Below are positions 62,396-64,000 of a stretch of 64,000 bases of DNA, piece by piece. Numbering within the stretch: position 1 is the stretch's first letter; each line of letters starts with the position of its first letter. Both the position numbers and the translations under genes were made by a program. Under the pieces are notes generated by a model that saw nothing but the letters and a program-made list of their open reading frames with translations, did not search any database and was not told where the DNA came from. Where the stretch lies: contig CAJTQR010000003.1 in the NCBI GenBank assembly GCA_910578515.1, forward strand, positions 492,119-556,118, given 5' to 3'. The DNA is from an uncultured Duncaniella sp. GTDB lineage: Bacteria > Bacteroidota > Bacteroidia > Bacteroidales > Muribaculaceae.

Positions 62396-63316
62396 ATGAA
62401 GGTATTAATTGCAACAGAAAAGCCTTTTGCAGCTGTGGCTGTGGATGGCATGCGTAAAGTTATCGAGGAGGCTGGCGCTGAACTTGTGCTTCTTGAGAAA
62501 TATACTGACAAGCAAGCTCTGCTTGATGCTGCTGCCGATGTGGATGCTCTGATTATTCGCAGTGACAAGGTGGATGCTGAGGTGCTCGAGGCTGCAAAGA
62601 ATCTCAAGGTTGTTGTGCGTGCCGGCGCTGGATATGATAATGTCGACCTTGCTGCTGCCACCGCTCACAATGTGTGTGTGCAGAATACTCCGGGTCAGAA
62701 CTCAAACGCTGTGGCTGAACTCGTATTTGGTCTGGCTGTAATGATGTGTCGTAACATGTATAATGGCACATCGGGTACTGAACTCAAGGATAAAACACTC
62801 GGTATTCAGGCGTTTGGTCAGGTTGGTCGCAATGTGGCGCGTATAGCGCGCGGATTCGAGATGAATGTCTCGGCTCTTGACCCATATTGCCCCGACAATG
62901 TGATGGAGGATGCCGGGGTTAGTCCGGTTCATTCTGTCGAGCAGCTCTATCGTGAGAATAAAGTGGTCTCAATCCATATACCTGCCACTCCTGAGACAAA
63001 GGGCTCTATCGGCTACGACTTGATTGCCTCTATGCCTAAGGGTGGGCTGCTTATCAATACCGCCCGTAAGGAAGTGATTGATGAGGAGGGTCTCATCAAA
63101 GCTCTTGATGAACGCCAGGATATCAAATATGCTGCCGATGTAGCTCCTGCACGAGCTGAGGAGATTAAGGAACGTTTTGGTGACCGCGTGTTCTTTACGC
63201 CTAAAAAGATGGGTGCGCAGACTTCCGAGGCTAATATCAATGCCGGTATTGCTGCCGCTCGTCAGGTGATAGCATTCCTTACCACTGGTGAGGACCGCTT
63301 CAGAGTGAATAAATAG
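62396..63316 (+). CDS. serA: 3-phosphoglycerate dehydrogenase, short Bacteroidetes-type SerA
   Basis: A 306-residue D-2-hydroxyacid dehydrogenase without the C-terminal ACT domain; the start is ATG 62396 (MKVLIATEKPFAAVAV). The NAD-binding loop reads LGIQAFGQVGRNVARIARG (A-x-G-x-x-G in place of GxGxxG) and the catalytic Arg is in NTARKEVIDEEGL. The usual catalytic His position (TPH-x-G) reads TPKKMGAQT. It follows serC, so the first two steps of serine synthesis are co-encoded. A strong hairpin follows. Confidence 0.9.
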   Translation: MKVLIATEKPFAAVAVDGMRKVIEEAGAELVLLEKYTDKQALLDAAADVDALIIRSDKVDAEVLEAAKNLKVVVRAGAGYDNVDLAAATAHNVCVQNTPGQNSNAVAELVFGLAVMMCRNMYNGTSGTELKDKTLGIQAFGQVGRNVARIARGFEMNVSALDPYCPDNVMEDAGVSPVHSVEQLYRENKVVSIHIPATPETKGSIGYDLIASMPKGGLLINTARKEVIDEEGLIKALDERQDIKYAADVAPARAEEIKERFGDRVFFTPKKMGAQTSEANINAGIAAARQVIAFLTTGEDRFRVNK

Positions 63317-63355
63317 TAGTAATTTTATCTTCCGGGATAAATTTTTTCGGAGAGA

Positions 63356-63407
63356 TTCAATAAAAAAGTGGCATGCCCATAGGAGGTGTGCCACTTTTTT
63401 TATTGAA
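63356..63407 (+). terminator. terminator after serC-serA
   Basis: AAAAAAGTGGCA pairs with TGCCACTTTTTT (63362-63400) with further TTCAAT/ATTGAA pairing outside; followed by T-rich DNA. It isolates the serine operon from the rRNA promoters. Confidence 0.87.
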
Positions 63408-63572
63408 TTTTATCCGGATGTAGCGTTGTTTTCCCGTGATTGTGGTAGAATGATTTTTAGGGTTTACATAATATATAATAATGTGTAAAGGGACATTAGG
63501 TGGCATAAAACGCCATTATGGGGTATATTGTTCTTGTTGAAATGTTAAATAAATGTTAAATTAGTGATAAAG
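63408..63572. other. AT-rich region upstream of the rRNA promoters
   Basis: No gene seen. It contains an 11-bp-phased direct repeat AATGTTAAAT (63541-63550 and 63552-63561) just upstream of the P1 -33 element. Confidence 0.6.
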
Positions 63573-63604
63573 TTTGGAGGGGAATGCAAAAGTGTCTACC
63601 TTTG
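63573..63604 (+). promoter_or_regulatory. rRNA promoter P1
   Basis: TTTG (63573-63576), 20 bp, TACCTTTG (63597-63604). Start expected near 63611. Confidence 0.85.
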
Positions 63605-63606
63605 CA

Positions 63607-63651
63607 CTCGCTTTAAGGAAATGACCTCAGCGGAGGCGCAAAGGAAGCGAG
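63607..63651 (+). other. nested hairpin at the start of the rRNA leader
   Basis: Outer arms CTCGCTT (63607-63613) and AAGCGAG (63645-63651) enclose an inner hairpin CCTC-AGCG-GAGG (63625-63636). It would be among the first transcribed bases from P1. Confidence 0.55.
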
Positions 63652-63697
63652 ATTGAAATGATGAACGAAAATTTTTCTCAAAAAAGTTTGATAAAAA

Positions 63698-63729
63698 TTT
63701 GGTCAATTCAAAAATTGTTTGTAACTTTG
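63698..63729 (+). promoter_or_regulatory. rRNA promoter P2
   Basis: TTTG (63698-63701), 20 bp, TAACTTTG (63722-63729), the second of two tandem consensus promoters exactly 125 bp apart. Confidence 0.85.
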
Positions 63730-63974
63730 CATCACTTTTCGCTTAAGCCCCTCGGGGCGGGCGTCCAAGAAGACACAGAGTACATTGAAAGATTTACAAT
63801 AGATAATGGAAGTAGTACAAGAGTCATAAAAAATGATTCCCAAGTCAAATTCCACCACAATCACAATAAGTCAGCGACACCGGGTTCAGGTTTCTGTTTT
63901 AAGAACAAACAGACAATACACTTTGGTTTGTCTTGGTTCTTTTTGAAATAGAAGAAAAGAAAAAGAGATAAACA
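63730..63974 (+). other. rRNA operon leader
   Basis: Transcribed spacer from P2 to the 16S 5' end. It has small hairpins: GCCC-CTCG-GGGC (63747-63758) and TCTGTTT/AAACAGA (63893-63913). No gene is supported; the open frame 63658-63951 lies across promoters and leader. Confidence 0.65.
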
Positions 63975-64000
63975 ACAACGAAGAGTTTGATCCTGGCTCA
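63975..64000 (+). rRNA. rrs: 16S ribosomal RNA, 5' end (partial)
   Basis: AGAGTTTGATCCTGGCTCA (63982-64000) is the universal 27F-primer region, positions 8-26 in E. coli numbering, placing base 1 near 63975. The gene runs off the window. Confidence 0.97.

Noticed and set aside
63658..63951. 97-codon open frame before the 16S gene
   Set aside because: It covers rRNA promoter P2 and the rRNA leader; composition is not protein-like.
1..64000. CRISPR arrays, insertion sequences, prophage and tRNA genes
   Set aside because: No regularly spaced repeats, transposase or phage genes, or tRNA-like cloverleaf sequences were recognised by eye in the gaps; a covariance-model scan was not possible.

Overview
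The window is a gene-dense chromosomal segment of a Bacteroidota bacterium, most likely a gut Bacteroidales and plausibly a Muribaculaceae member; the family is inferred from gene content and general protein character, not from an alignment. Supporting signs are promoters of the Bacteroidetes type (TTTG, about 20 bp, TAnnTTTG), near absence of Shine-Dalgarno sequences, and lineage-typical genes: LruC-domain lipoprotein, DUF3256, DUF4292, GT3 glycogen synthase, PstS-like lipoprotein plus TPR protein, and Bacteroidetes-type SerA. No prophage, insertion sequence, CRISPR array or tRNA was seen. The last 26 bases are the 5' end of a 16S rRNA gene.

Layout. 84-12608 is almost all minus strand: a SurA-like isomerase, queA, rpe, a DedA membrane protein, a large AT-rich LruC lipoprotein, a uracil/hypoxanthine-DNA-glycosylase-like protein, then an apparent operon aspS, Nif3-like, zinc-ribbon coiled coil, SlyD-like FKBP, efp, ending in a strong terminator. 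12938-24651 is plus strand: dut, TPR, DUF4292 lipoprotein and an EnvC-like degenerate LytM protein; a DEAD-box helicase; DUF3256; DUF177-rpmF-fabH-era; and a CyuA/YhaM-type Fe-S lyase. 24777-31505 is minus strand: an OprO/P-like porin beside a class A acid phosphatase, and the glycogen pair GT3 synthase-glgP.

31506-40701 holds the most interesting unit: an export operon of membrane-fusion protein, one ATPase, four FtsX/MacB-like permeases arranged as two tandem copies of a permease pair, and a TolC-like protein. It is preceded by a textbook sigma-54 promoter and, upstream of that, a cluster of GTCCG-N4-CGGAC palindromes that look like activator-binding sites. An ECF sigma factor and a second porin follow. 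42932-46645 (minus) has an orphan beta-barrel protein and rnfDGEA with its own promoter but without rnfB or rnfC. 46887-51754 is a putative metal-handling locus: TonB receptor, exported HMA protein and a convergent second TonB receptor carrying the same CQNC tetrapeptide as the HMA protein.

51978-59605 (minus) carries a nucleoside phosphorylase, dprA, thioesterase, acyl-CoA synthetase, a TPR protein, a PstS-like lipoprotein and a small membrane protein. 59881-63316 (plus) carries rarA and serC-serA. The window closes with a terminator, tandem rRNA promoters and the rRNA leader. Most of the window is housekeeping; novelty is concentrated in the sigma-54 export operon, the rnf fragment and the metal receptor locus.
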